Assembly: GCF_006516955.1 (NCBI RefSeq)
Contig: NZ_VHLG01000002.1
Location: 186,001-250,000 of the forward strand
DNA from: Martelella alba
Lineage (GTDB): Bacteria; Pseudomonadota; Alphaproteobacteria; Rhizobiales; Rhizobiaceae
DNA length: 64,000 nucleotides
Direction: 5' to 3'
Both the position numbers and the translations under genes were made by a program. Below, one piece after another: positions 35,260-45,115 of the stretch; within the stretch, counting starts at the first letter, position 1, and each line of letters begins with the position of its first letter. Under the pieces are notes generated by a model, which did no database searches, was not told where the DNA came from, and saw only the letters and a program-made list of their open reading frames with translations.

Positions 35260-36582
35260 ATGGACGTCATATTTGATTATGTGGATGAGACGGTTTTTGC
35301 CTCCATCCTTCTCTTCGGCCTGTTTTTCTGGATGCTGGCGCAGGGCATTGCCATTTCGGTGGCCATCGCCGTTTCATCGATCATTACAGGGCTGTTTTTC
35401 CTTCCGGCCAAGGTCGCGTTCTTCGTCGCCGCGCAGAAGATGTTTTCCGGCCTCGACAGCTTCACGCTGCTGGCCATTCCCTTCTTCATTCTGGCCGGCA
35501 ACATCATGAACAAGGGCGGCATCGCCATCCGGCTGGTCAATCTTGCCAAACTGCTTGGCGGACGCCTGCCGGGTGCGCTGGCGCATACCAATGTCATTGC
35601 CAACATGCTGTTCGGTTCGATTTCCGGATCGGCGATTGCCGCGGCCGCAGCCGTTGGCGGCACCATGGCGCCTTTGCAGAAGAAGGAAGGCTATGACCCG
35701 ACATTCTCGGCCGCCGTCAATATCGCCTCGGCACCTTCGGGCATCCTCATTCCGCCAAGCGGACCACTGATCCTGTTCTCGCTCGTCTCCGGCGGCACGT
35801 CGATTTCAGCCCTCTTCATCGGCGGCTACGTACCTGGCGTGATGATGGGGCTGGCGGTGATGATTGTTGCCGGCATCATCGCCAAGCGCCGCAATTTCCC
35901 GATTGCCGATCGCCCAGGTGCGGGTGAGGCCATCAGGATCGTCTGGCAGGCCCTGCCATCGCTGTTCATGGTCGTCGTTGTCATTGGCGGTATCGTCATC
36001 GGTGCCTTCACCGCAACCGAAGGGGCTGCTGTCGCAGTCCTCTACTCCTTCGTCCTGTCGCTGATCTACCGCCTCGCGACCTGGCGGGAATATGTCGAAG
36101 TGCTGAAAAGCTCGATGGTCACCAGCGCGGTGATCCTCTTTCTGATCGCCGCTTCGGGCATCATGTCCTATGTGATGACGATCACCGGCATTCCCGACGC
36201 CATTGCCGACGCCCTGCTGACCTTCAAGAACCCGATCGTGATCCTGCTGATCATGAACATCTGCCTGCTGATCATCGGCTTCTTCATGGACCTGACACCT
36301 GCGGTTCTGATCTTCACCCCGATCTTTCTGCCGATCGCAACCCAGGTCGGCATGGATCCGGTTCAGTTCGGCCTGATGATGATCTTCAACCTCGGCATCG
36401 GCTCGATGACGCCTCCGGTTGGATCCGTGCTGTTTGTTGGTTGCTCGATTGCCGGCGTTACCATCGAGAAGGTCGCAAAGCCTTTGCTGCCTTTCTTCAT
36501 CACACTGTTCATCGCCTTGATGATGGTGACCTATATTCCGGCACTGACGCTCGGACTGCCCCGCCTGCTCGGCCTGATGTAA
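35260..36582 (+). CDS. TRAP transporter large permease (DctM family)
   Basis: A 440-aa ion-coupled permease with about 12 membrane segments. DctM signatures include FTLLAIPFFILAGNIMNKGGIA near residue 68, GALAHTNVIANMLFGSISGSAIAAAAAVGGTMAP near 107, and INIASAPSGILIPPSGPLILFSLVSGGTSI-like sequence near 152. With the DctQ subunit and the 27744 binding protein it makes a sodium-driven importer. A strong terminator follows. Confidence 0.92.
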   Translation: MDVIFDYVDETVFASILLFGLFFWMLAQGIAISVAIAVSSIITGLFFLPAKVAFFVAAQKMFSGLDSFTLLAIPFFILAGNIMNKGGIAIRLVNLAKLLGGRLPGALAHTNVIANMLFGSISGSAIAAAAAVGGTMAPLQKKEGYDPTFSAAVNIASAPSGILIPPSGPLILFSLVSGGTSISALFIGGYVPGVMMGLAVMIVAGIIAKRRNFPIADRPGAGEAIRIVWQALPSLFMVVVVIGGIVIGAFTATEGAAVAVLYSFVLSLIYRLATWREYVEVLKSSMVTSAVILFLIAASGIMSYVMTITGIPDAIADALLTFKNPIVILLIMNICLLIIGFFMDLTPAVLIFTPIFLPIATQVGMDPVQFGLMMIFNLGIGSMTPPVGSVLFVGCSIAGVTIEKVAKPLLPFFITLFIALMMVTYIPALTLGLPRLLGLM

Positions 36583-36596
36583 CCTTCCCCTCAGGT

Positions 36597-36639
36597 CAAA
36601 ATGGCTATGGCGACCGCAATGGTCGCCGTAGCCATTTCT
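36597..36639 (+). terminator. terminator of the TRAP permease genes
   Basis: AAATGGCTA-T-GGCGACC, loop GCAAT, GGTCGCC-G-TAGCCATTT: a 17-pair stem with one wobble, A-run before and TTTCTG after, 14 bp after the DctM stop. Confidence 0.8.
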
Positions 36640-36765
36640 GGCGTTCATTGCCTGAATGACAGCACGCCCCCTAAACGGCCTCCTATGCCACGATCCGCCG
36701 CCCACCGCCAAAAGACTCTCCGGCGCTTCCCTGTCTCACGACGAAGCAGGAAAACCACAAGACAG

Positions 36766-36797
36766 GCATCGGGCGATACCGAATTATCGCCCGATGC
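36766..36797. other. 13-bp inverted repeat before the GNAT gene
   Basis: GCATCGGGCGATA (36766-36778) and TATCGCCCGATGC (36785-36797) are perfect complements with loop CCGAAT. It ends 17 bp before the GNAT start. No T-run follows; it could be an operator or a leader hairpin covering translation initiation. Confidence 0.6.
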
Positions 36798-36814
36798 TGT
36801 AGACTGCCTGAACC

Positions 36815-37315
36815 ATGACAGACAGCCAATACGGTTTTCGCAGAGCAACAATGGACGATCTCGCCTTGATCATGGCATGGCGATCGCGCCCGCATGTCCG
36901 CAAATGGTGGGATCTGGGCAAGCCGTATAGCGAGGAGGAAATGGCCGATCCCCGCGTTGCGCGCTGGATTGTCTCAACAAATGAACGGCCTTTCGCCTTC
37001 ATGCAGGATTACTCCGTGCATGGCTGGGCAGATCACCATTTCGCCAGTCTCCCCGAAGGTTCCAGAGGTATTGATCAATTTATCGGCGAGCCGGGCATGA
37101 TCGGTCTTGGCCATGGCACGGCCTTTATCAGGGCCCGGATGAAAACGCTCTTCGATGAAGGCGCAGCTGTCATCGCGACGGATCCTCACCCCGACAATCT
37201 GCGGGCGATTGCCGCTTACAAGAAAGCCGGTTTTGAAGCTTTCTGCCCCCCTCGGGAGACCCGGTGGGGACGGATTTTACCGATGATGGCGCGGCAGCGC
37301 GGCCAGCATGGATGA
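36815..37315 (+). CDS. GNAT acetyltransferase, AAC(6')-like
   Basis: A 166-aa GNAT protein. The opening GFRRATMDDLALIMAWRSRPHVRKWWDLG, the acetyl-CoA loop FIGEPGMIGLGHGTAFIRARM near residue 89, and ATDPHPDNLRAIAAYKKAGFE near 121 resemble the aminoglycoside 6'-N-acetyltransferase subgroup. Resistance activity is not implied; many chromosomal relatives act on other amines. ATG 36815 has no clear ribosome binding site and lies just after a 13-bp inverted repeat. Confidence 0.82.
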   Translation: MTDSQYGFRRATMDDLALIMAWRSRPHVRKWWDLGKPYSEEEMADPRVARWIVSTNERPFAFMQDYSVHGWADHHFASLPEGSRGIDQFIGEPGMIGLGHGTAFIRARMKTLFDEGAAVIATDPHPDNLRAIAAYKKAGFEAFCPPRETRWGRILPMMARQRGQHG

Positions 37316-37381
37316 TCCCTTGCAGTCGTGCATCGATCCGCTAGACTTGCCTGCGAACCGGCTTGCAAGCGGAGCAATGGA

Positions 37382-38521
37382 ATGTATGTGACACGGCGCG
37401 CAGTGTCCTTCGGCGTGATGGCGTCTGTTCTTACGGCCTGCTCGAGCAATCTGATCGGCGGGTTTTCCACTGCGTCCAGCGCAGATTATCAGACCGTCGC
37501 CAATCCCGGCTTTAATGCTTTCGTGATAAAATTCAAAGCGAAGGCAGCGCAGAGCGGCATATCGAATGCCACATTGACTTCGGCCTTTTCCGGAGCCGGC
37601 TATATGCCGGAAGTGATTGCACATGACCGCAACCAGACGGAGTTCCGGCGCAGTCTGGAGGAATATATCGCCATTGCGGCATCCGATGAACGGGTTGCCA
37701 AGGGACGGGCAAATTACGCCCGCTATTACGATATCCTGACCGAGATCGAGGCACGTTACGGTGTGGATGCCCATGTGATCGTCGCCATATGGGGTGTTGA
37801 GACCATGTATGGGGAGAGACGCGGTGATGTTCCGGTGATCCCCGCGCTATCAACCCTGGCCTATGATGGCCGGCGCAGCGCCTTCTTCCAAAGCCAGCTT
37901 CTGGCAGCCCTGAAAATCCTCCAGAACGGCGATATCCGCCCCGGACAGATGACGGGCAGCTGGGCGGGCGCCATGGGACATACCCAGTTCATCCCCACGA
38001 CCTATCGCGCCTATGCCGTCGATTTCAACGGTGACGGACGACGCGATATCTGGAGTGACGATCCGACGGATGCGCTGGCCAGCACGGCCAACTACCTGGC
38101 GCGTTCCGGCTGGAAAAAAGGACAAGCCTGGGGTGGAGAGGAAGGATCGCCAGGTGCGGCTTCCGGTGATCGCCGCATCCAGCCGCATGCTGGTGGACCG
38201 GTTTTCGTGGTCGGCAGCAATTTCGATGTCATCAAACGCTATAACAATGCCACCAGCTATGCGATTGGTGTCGGGCATCTGGCCGACAGGATCGCCGGAG
38301 CAGGGCCGATAGAGGGCAGTTTCCCGCCCGATCGCTATGGCTTCACCGCCGATCAGCGCAAGGCGCTGCAACGACGCCTGAACCAGGCTGGCTATGATGC
38401 CGGCAGTGCAGATGGCGTGTTCGGCGACAGGACCCGCGCCGCCATTGCCGCCTATCAGAAAGATAACGGCCTGCCGGTCACCGGCGAGCCGTCAAAAGCC
38501 CTTCTGGACCGGCTTGGCTAA
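37382..38521 (+). CDS. MltB-family lytic murein transglycosylase with peptidoglycan-binding domain, lipoprotein
   Basis: A 379-aa outer-membrane-type lipoprotein that cleaves glycan strands with 1,6-anhydro end formation. The lipobox VLTAC puts the lipid Cys at about residue 20. The SltB/MltB catalytic domain follows, with the catalytic Glu in AIWGVETMYGERRGD near 139-144, and GSWAGAMGHTQFIPTTYRAYAVDFNGDGRRDIW near 195-227. A PG_binding_1 domain lies at the C-terminus (LQRRLNQAGYDAGSADGVFGDRTRAAIAAYQ). ATG 37382 has GGAG and ATGGA upstream; an earlier in-frame ATG would hide the signal. Confidence 0.92.
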   Translation: MYVTRRAVSFGVMASVLTACSSNLIGGFSTASSADYQTVANPGFNAFVIKFKAKAAQSGISNATLTSAFSGAGYMPEVIAHDRNQTEFRRSLEEYIAIAASDERVAKGRANYARYYDILTEIEARYGVDAHVIVAIWGVETMYGERRGDVPVIPALSTLAYDGRRSAFFQSQLLAALKILQNGDIRPGQMTGSWAGAMGHTQFIPTTYRAYAVDFNGDGRRDIWSDDPTDALASTANYLARSGWKKGQAWGGEEGSPGAASGDRRIQPHAGGPVFVVGSNFDVIKRYNNATSYAIGVGHLADRIAGAGPIEGSFPPDRYGFTADQRKALQRRLNQAGYDAGSADGVFGDRTRAAIAAYQKDNGLPVTGEPSKALLDRLG

Positions 38522-38723
38522 GCGGTCTGCACCTGACCGCCAGCGGCAATCCCGAGAGTAGACAGAACCGGTTTCACCACCAGGCGAATGAATTATTTGC
38601 CAGACAGCAGCCAGAAGCATGGCGATGGCACCACAGCTGCGCTCAGGGCTTTGGCAAGCCATGCTCCACCTTGATTGACAGGCCCCGTTGCCTTGGCTAC
38701 TCAGAACCAAAGGAACGGCGCCC

Positions 38724-39677
38724 ATGGCAAAACGCAACGGCTTATCTTCTCGGCTTGACGACGCCGCCCGGGCGGGCTGGCTTTACTACGTCGCTGGCCG
38801 GACCCAGGATGAAATCGCCGCTGCCATGGGCATTTCCCGCCAGAGCGCCCAGCGCCTTGTGTCGCTCGCCATGTCGGAACGTCTGATCAAGGTGCGGCTC
38901 GACCATCCGATTGCCGAATGCCTGGCGCTGGCTGAACGGCTGAAAGAGACCTATGGTCTGGTTCAGGTCGAGATCGTTCCCTCAGACCCGGCCTCCGACA
39001 GCACCACGACGGGTATTGCCGAAGTCGGGGCTGCCGAAATCGAACGCTGGCTGAAGCGGACCGAACCGCTGGTTCTGGCGATTGGCACCGGACGCACGCT
39101 GCGTGCCGCCGTTGACCAGCTTTCGCCGATGGATTGCCCGCAGCACCGGATCGTGTCCCTGACCGGCAATATCAGCCCCGATGGTTCGGCAGCCTATTAC
39201 AACGTCATCTTTTCGATGGCCGACGCCATCAATGCCCGCCATTTTCCGATGCCACTGCCGGTACTGGTGTCATCGGCCGAAGAACGCGAAATCTTTCAGG
39301 CGCAGCCGCTGGTCCGCCCGACCATAGCGCTCGGCGCCAAGGCCGATGTCACCTTTGTCGGCATTGGCGAGCTTGGCCGCACGGCACCGCTTCTGCTCGA
39401 TGGCTTTCTCACCGCTGCGGAAATGGATGAGCTGATCTCGGCTGGTGCAGCGGGTGAGATCTGCGGCTGGATCTTCGACCGCAATGGCGCGCTGCTCGAT
39501 CACCCGATCAATGAACGGGTCGCCTCCATTCCGCTCCCCACCCATGAAGGTGCAGTGGTCTTCGGCCTTGCCCGCGGGCGGCGCAAGCACGCCTCGATCC
39601 GCGCCGCTCTCGAAGGAGGCCATATCAACGCCCTGATCACTGACGAGGATGCCGCACGCTTCCTGCTCGGGCGCTGA
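38724..39677 (+). CDS. SorC-family transcriptional regulator of the polyol operon
   Basis: A 317-aa sugar-binding regulator. The N-terminal helix-turn-helix is RAGWLYYVAGRTQDEIAAAMGISRQSAQRLVSLA (about residues 17-50), followed by the SorC effector domain (LAIGTGRTLRAAVDQLSP near 125, FVGIGELGRTAPLL near 212, GEICGWIFDRNGALLDHPIN near 248). ATG 38724 has AAAGGA upstream. It sits directly before the sorbitol/mannitol operon, as in other rhizobia, and is its likely regulator. A possible promoter, TTGACA-N17-TACTCA, lies at 38675-38703. Confidence 0.92.
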   Translation: MAKRNGLSSRLDDAARAGWLYYVAGRTQDEIAAAMGISRQSAQRLVSLAMSERLIKVRLDHPIAECLALAERLKETYGLVQVEIVPSDPASDSTTTGIAEVGAAEIERWLKRTEPLVLAIGTGRTLRAAVDQLSPMDCPQHRIVSLTGNISPDGSAAYYNVIFSMADAINARHFPMPLPVLVSSAEEREIFQAQPLVRPTIALGAKADVTFVGIGELGRTAPLLLDGFLTAAEMDELISAGAAGEICGWIFDRNGALLDHPINERVASIPLPTHEGAVVFGLARGRRKHASIRAALEGGHINALITDEDAARFLLGR

Positions 39678-39712
39678 TCACCGCCACCGACGCCGTTCCC
39701 GATCACCCAGCG

Positions 39713-39780
39713 AGAGCGCCGTGCGTCCTTTTGGACGCACCAGGACGCTCAATCTTATTGAATTTACGCATCGTTCTTTT
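39713..39780 (-). repeat. rhizobial intergenic repeat, family 1, copy 2 (reverse)
   Basis: Reverse complement of the right two thirds of the copy at 5489-5592: GAGCGCCGTGCGTCC-tttt-GGACGCAC, CAGGACGCTC, an ATTGAAT spacer and GCATCGTTCTTTT, with only a few changes. It abuts family 2 copy D, making a composite block. Confidence 0.85.
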
Positions 39781-39782
39781 CG

Positions 39783-39957
39783 CTGACGTCATGCCTGTGC
39801 TTGGTCCACAGGCATCCAGCCGACGCGCGTCTTCACGGCGAAAGATCCTTGTATCCGATGCCCTGAAGCGCCTGGATCCCCGTGACGAGCACGGGGATGA
39901 CGAGGGAAGGCCCACCCCAAACAGGCAATTTGAATGACTGTGTCAGCGCTCTGAAAG
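39783..39957 (-). repeat. dispersed intergenic repeat, family 2, copy D (reverse)
   Basis: Begins CTGACGTCATGCCTGTG (reverse complement of the CACAGGCATGACGTCAG end of copies A and B), and includes CATCCAGCCG, TGCCCTGAAG, the ATCCCCGTG/CACGGGGAT hairpin and a degenerate tail ending GCTCTGAAAG. The rest of the interval up to 40020 holds nothing recognisable. Confidence 0.85.
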
Positions 39958-40026
39958 CCGGATCACACCGGCCTCCTTTTCGGTTTACCCGATTGTTTTT
40001 CTGCTCTCAGGACAAGAACTTATGAC

Positions 40027-40091
40027 TTTTGCCCACGATTGGGGCATTCGCCCACTTGACAAAACGCAGCCAAATTGTGAGTAATCGCCCA
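40027..40091 (+). promoter_or_regulatory. promoter and candidate SorC operators of the polyol operon
   Basis: TTGACA (40056-40061), 18-bp spacer, AGTAAT (40080-40085). An inverted repeat TGCCC-acgattg-GGGCA (40030-40046) lies upstream, and the heptamer TCGCCCA occurs at 40048-40054 and 40085-40091, flanking the promoter. These are plausible sites for the SorC regulator. Confidence 0.6.
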
Positions 40092-40128
40092 TGCATTTTG
40101 CATTTGCTCAATTCTCTGGGAGGAAGAA

Positions 40129-41448
40129 ATGAGATTGAAGACACTGTTCCTGGGCGCCTGCTCCGTTCTCGCCATTTCCGGTTTCACATCCGCTTCGGCC
40201 GAAACGCTGACCATTGCCACCGTCAATAACGGCGACATGATCCGCATGCAGAAGCTCACCGATGATTTCACCGCCAGTCATCCCGACATTCAGCTGGAAT
40301 GGGTGACGCTGGAAGAAAATGTTCTGCGCCAGAAGGTCACCACGGATATAGCCACCAAGGGCGGTCAGTATGACGTCATGACCATCGGCAATTACGAAGT
40401 GCCGATCTGGGCCAAACAGAACTGGCTGATGCCGCTCAACGATATGCCCGCCGATTATGATGCCGCCGACCTGCTTCCCGCCATTGCCGGCGGGCTTTCC
40501 GTCGACGGCACGCTTTATGCGGCGCCCTTCTATGGCGAAAGCGCCATGGTGATGTATCGCACCGATCTCGCTGAAAAGGCTGGCGTCACCATTCCTGCAG
40601 AACCGACCTGGGATGAGATCAAGACGGCTGCCGATGCCATGACCGACAAGGACAATGGCATCTATGGCATCTGCCTGCGCGGCAAGGCCGGATGGGGCGA
40701 GAACATGGCCTTCATCACCGCCATGTCCAATTCCTATGGCGCCCGCTGGTTCGACATGGACTGGAAGCCGCAATTTGAAAGCGATGAATGGAAGGCGACC
40801 CTCACCGACTATCTGACGCTGATGAAGAATGACGGCCCGCCCGGCGCATCATCGAACGGCTTCAACGAAAATCTGGCGCTGTTCCAGCAGGGCAAATGCG
40901 GCATGTGGATCGATGCCACGGTCGCCGCCTCCTTCGTGACGGACCCGGCAGAATCCAAGGTTGCCGACAAGGTCGGCTTCGCACTGTTCCCGCAAAAGGG
41001 CGATCTCGGCAATCGTGGCAACTGGCTGTGGTCATGGAACCTCGCCATTCCGGCCTCCACCACCAAGGGCGATGCCGCCAAGGCCTTCGTCGCTTGGGCA
41101 ACCTCCAAACATTACACCGATCTCGTCGCCTCCAAGGAAGGCTGGCGCGCGGCACCGCCCGGCACCAGAACCTCGCTCTACGACAACCCTGATTACCAGA
41201 AGGCCGCCCCCTTCGCCAAGATGACGCTGGACAGCATCAACGCGGTCGATACGTCAAAGCCCTCGGTTCAGGACATTCCCTATACCGGCGCGCAATTCGT
41301 CTCGATCCCGGAATTCCAGGGTATCGGTACGGCCGTCGGCCAGCAGTTCTCCGCAGCCCTTGCCGGCAACGTGACAGCGGATCAGGCGCTTTCCAGCGCC
41401 AACCAGCTGACCACGCGCGAAATGATGAAGGCCGGCTACATCAAGTAA
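40129..41448 (+). CDS. smoE: sorbitol/mannitol ABC transporter substrate-binding protein
   Basis: A 439-aa periplasmic binding protein. The signal peptide MRLKTLFLGACSVLAISGFTSASA (1-24) precedes ETLTIATVNNGDMIRMQKL. The polyol subgroup pattern includes YDVMTIGNYEVPIWAKQNWLMPL near residue 82, YAAPFYGESAMVMYRTDLAEKAG near 133, and CGMWIDATVAASFV near 257. ATG 40129 has GGGAGGA upstream. First gene of the smoEFGK-smoS-mtlK operon; the 145-bp gap to the permease holds two GC-rich hairpins. Confidence 0.92.
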   Translation: MRLKTLFLGACSVLAISGFTSASAETLTIATVNNGDMIRMQKLTDDFTASHPDIQLEWVTLEENVLRQKVTTDIATKGGQYDVMTIGNYEVPIWAKQNWLMPLNDMPADYDAADLLPAIAGGLSVDGTLYAAPFYGESAMVMYRTDLAEKAGVTIPAEPTWDEIKTAADAMTDKDNGIYGICLRGKAGWGENMAFITAMSNSYGARWFDMDWKPQFESDEWKATLTDYLTLMKNDGPPGASSNGFNENLALFQQGKCGMWIDATVAASFVTDPAESKVADKVGFALFPQKGDLGNRGNWLWSWNLAIPASTTKGDAAKAFVAWATSKHYTDLVASKEGWRAAPPGTRTSLYDNPDYQKAAPFAKMTLDSINAVDTSKPSVQDIPYTGAQFVSIPEFQGIGTAVGQQFSAALAGNVTADQALSSANQLTTREMMKAGYIK

Positions 41449-41466
41449 CGACTGATACGCCTCCCG

Positions 41467-41545
41467 GCGGCCGGGGATCTCCTCCGGCCGCATATGTGAC
41501 CGTCAAGCTCACGTCCTGTCCGTCCGGCCCTGCCGGGCGGGCCGG
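41467..41545 (+). other. two GC-rich stem-loops between smoE and smoF
   Basis: GCGGCCGG (41467-41474) pairs with CCGGCCGC (41484-41491). CCGGCCC (41524-41530) pairs with GGGCCGG (41539-41545). No T-runs. Their position suggests mRNA stabilisation that keeps binding protein in excess over permease. Confidence 0.6.
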
Positions 41546-41593
41546 CAGCGCCGTTTCCAACAGGAACGGGACAAAAGACCGGGACAAACCAAC

Positions 41594-42466
41594 ATGGCCA
41601 CCACTCATACCAGACACGCCGCACGCCTGATGATGGCACCGTCCGTCATCCTTCTGCTTTTGTGGATGATCGTGCCGCTGGCGATGACAATCTACTTCTC
41701 GTTCCTGCGCTACAATCTTCTGATGCCGGGAACGGAAAGCTTTGCCGGCTTCATGAATTATCGTTTCTTTCTCACCGATCCGGCTTTCTTTCAGGCGCTC
41801 GGCAACACGCTGATCCTGGTTGGCGGCGTGCTGTTTGCCACGGTTGCCGGCGGCATTTTGCTGGCGCTCTTGCTGGATCAGCCGATGTTTGGCCAGGGGA
41901 TCGTGCGCATTCTCGTCATTGCGCCCTTCTTCGTCATGCCGACCGTCTCGGCACTCGTCTGGAAGAATATGCTGATGAACCCGGTCAACGGGCTGTTTGC
42001 CTGGGTGGCGCAGACCCTTGGCTTCCAGCCGGTCGACTTTCTCTCGGTCATGCCGCTCACCTCGATCAGCATCATTGTCGCCTGGCAATGGCTGCCCTTC
42101 GCGACCCTGATCCTTCTGACTTCACTGCAGTCGCTCTCGGAGGAACAGAAGGAAGCGGCGGAAATGGACGGCGCCAATGCGCTGGCGCGGCTGATCTATA
42201 TCGTGCTGCCGCATATGGCGCGTGCGATCACCGTTGTCGTGCTGATCGAGACGATTTTCCTGCTTTCGGTCTTTGCTGAAATCCTCGTCACCACCAATGG
42301 CGGGCCCGGCACGGAAACCACCAATCTCACCTATCTCGTCTACATGCAGGCGCTGTTGCAATTCGATGTCGGCGGCGCATCGGCCGGCGGCATCGTCGCT
42401 GTCATCCTCGCCAATATCGTCGCGATCTTCCTGATCCGGATGATCGGCAGGAATCTGGAGGACTGA
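41594..42466 (+). CDS. smoF: sorbitol/mannitol ABC transporter permease
   Basis: A 290-aa MalF-type permease with about six membrane segments. The EAA loop is EEQKEAAEMDGANALARLIYIVLPHMARAI near residues 181-210, and the N-terminal MAPSVILLLLWMIVPLAMTIYFSFLRYNLLMPG is typical of polyol permeases. Two bp separate it from smoG. Confidence 0.92.
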   Translation: MATTHTRHAARLMMAPSVILLLLWMIVPLAMTIYFSFLRYNLLMPGTESFAGFMNYRFFLTDPAFFQALGNTLILVGGVLFATVAGGILLALLLDQPMFGQGIVRILVIAPFFVMPTVSALVWKNMLMNPVNGLFAWVAQTLGFQPVDFLSVMPLTSISIIVAWQWLPFATLILLTSLQSLSEEQKEAAEMDGANALARLIYIVLPHMARAITVVVLIETIFLLSVFAEILVTTNGGPGTETTNLTYLVYMQALLQFDVGGASAGGIVAVILANIVAIFLIRMIGRNLED

Positions 42467-42468
42467 TC

Positions 42469-43299
42469 ATGGCACGCAAGGTTACCACCAACCGCAAGAT
42501 CGCCTTCACCCTGCTGGCCTGGGCAATCGGTCTTCTGATCTTTTTCCCGATCCTCTGGACGGTGATCACCAGCTTCAAGACCGAAAGCGAGGCGGTTGCG
42601 ACGCCGCCCGCCTTCCTGTTCTTCCACTGGACGCTGGAGAATTATGCCGAGGTGCAGTCGCGCTCGAACTATTTCCACCACTTCCTCAACTCGGTGGCGA
42701 TTTCCTTCGGCTCCACGCTGGTGGGTCTTGTCATCGCCGTTCCGGCCGCCTGGGCGATGGCGTTCTCCCCGACAAAGCGCACCAAGGACGTGCTGATGTG
42801 GATGCTCTCGACCAAGATGCTCCCTGCCGTCGGCGTTCTGGTGCCAATCTACATCATCTTCCGTGATCTCGGCCTGCTCGACACGAGAATCGGTCTGATC
42901 GTGGTGATGATGCTGATCAACCTGCCGATCATGGTGTGGATGCTCTACACCTATTTCAAGGAAATCCCCGGCGAGATTTTGGAAGCCGCGCGCATGGATG
43001 GGGCGACGCTGGCCAAGGAACTGGTCTATGTGCTGACGCCGATGGCCATTCCCGGCATTGCCTCGACACTGCTCCTCAACATCATCCTGGCCTGGAACGA
43101 GGCCTTCTGGACCCTCAACCTCACGGCCTCGAAAGCAGCGCCGCTGACCGCCTTCATCGCTTCCTATTCAAGCCCGGAAGGCCTGTTTTACGCAAAACTC
43201 TCCGCCGCCTCGACGATGGCCATCGCGCCCATCGTGATCCTCGGCTGGTTCAGCCAGAAGCAGCTCGTGCGCGGGCTCACCTTCGGCGCGGTTAAATAA
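42469..43299 (+). CDS. smoG: sorbitol/mannitol ABC transporter permease
   Basis: A 276-aa MalG-type permease. The opening [33 protein letters not shown] and the EAA loop [33 protein letters not shown] (about residues 168-200) are diagnostic. GGAGG lies before ATG 42469. It ends 11 bp before smoK. Confidence 0.92.
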   Translation: MARKVTTNRKIAFTLLAWAIGLLIFFPILWTVITSFKTESEAVATPPAFLFFHWTLENYAEVQSRSNYFHHFLNSVAISFGSTLVGLVIAVPAAWAMAFSPTKRTKDVLMWMLSTKMLPAVGVLVPIYIIFRDLGLLDTRIGLIVVMMLINLPIMVWMLYTYFKEIPGEILEAARMDGATLAKELVYVLTPMAIPGIASTLLLNIILAWNEAFWTLNLTASKAAPLTAFIASYSSPEGLFYAKLSAASTMAIAPIVILGWFSQKQLVRGLTFGAVK

Positions 43300-43310
43300 G
43301 GACAAGACCA

Positions 43311-44305
<995 letters not shown>

Positions 44306-44309
<4 letters not shown>

Positions 44310-45082
44310 CGGGCCGGTTGCAGGGCAAGTCGGCGCTGATCACCGGTTCGGCGCGCGGCATCGGTCGGGCCTTTGCCGCCGCGTATATCCGCGAGGGTGC
44401 CAGCGTTGCGATTGCCGATATCGATCTTGCCCGTGCTGGCGAGACTGCAGCGGCACTCGGGCCGTCGGCCTATCCGGTCGCGCTCGACGTCACCGATCAG
44501 GCGTCCATCGATCACGCTGTGACAACCGTCTGCGACAGGAAGGGCGGCATCGACATATTGGTAAACAACGCGGCGCTGTTCGACCTCGCGCCGATCACCG
44601 ACATTACCCGGGCAAGCTATGAGCGGCTGTTCTCCGTCAATGTCGCAGGCACACTGTTCATGCTGCAGGCAGCGGCCAAGGCCATGATTGCCCGCGGCAA
44701 GGGCGGCAAGATCATCAATATGGCCAGTCAGGCGGGCCGCCGCGGCGAGCCGCTGGTCGCCGTTTACTGCGCCACCAAGGCGGCGGTGATTTCGCTGACC
44801 CAGTCGGCAGCCCTCAACCTGATCGCCCACGGCATCAACGTCAACGCCATCGCCCCCGGTGTCGTTGATGGCGAGCACTGGGATGGCGTTGATGCGCTGT
44901 TTGCCCGTTATGAAAATCGCCCGCGCGGCGAAAAGAAACGGCTCGTCGGTGCCGAAGTCCCGTTTGGCCGCATGGCAACGGCAGATGATCTCACCGGCAT
45001 GGCGGTGTTCCTCGCCTCTGCCGAAGCCGATTACATCGTCGCCCAGACCTACAATGTCGACGGCGGCAACTGGATGAGCTGA
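44306..45082 (+). CDS. smoS: sorbitol dehydrogenase (short-chain type)
   Basis: Oxidises D-sorbitol to D-fructose with NAD, and related polyols. The 258-aa SDR has the cofactor motif TGSARGIG at residues 13-20, NNAAL near 89, catalytic Ser in [11 protein letters not shown], and YCATK near 154. The tail [11 protein letters not shown] is typical. It is coupled to smoK by the ATGA overlap, and mannitol dehydrogenase follows. Confidence 0.92.
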
Positions 45083-45115
45083 GCGCCCATCCGCGTTACG
45101 CACTGGAGTAGAAGA

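Noticed and set aside
35806-36711. 301-codon minus-strand frame opposite the TRAP large permease
   Set aside because: Antisense product full of Asp, His, Gln and Arg, the usual complement of membrane-protein codons.
36815-37315. GNAT gene as an acquired aminoglycoside-resistance gene
   Set aside because: No mobile element, integron or composition change is seen nearby; similarity to AAC(6') is at the subgroup level only.
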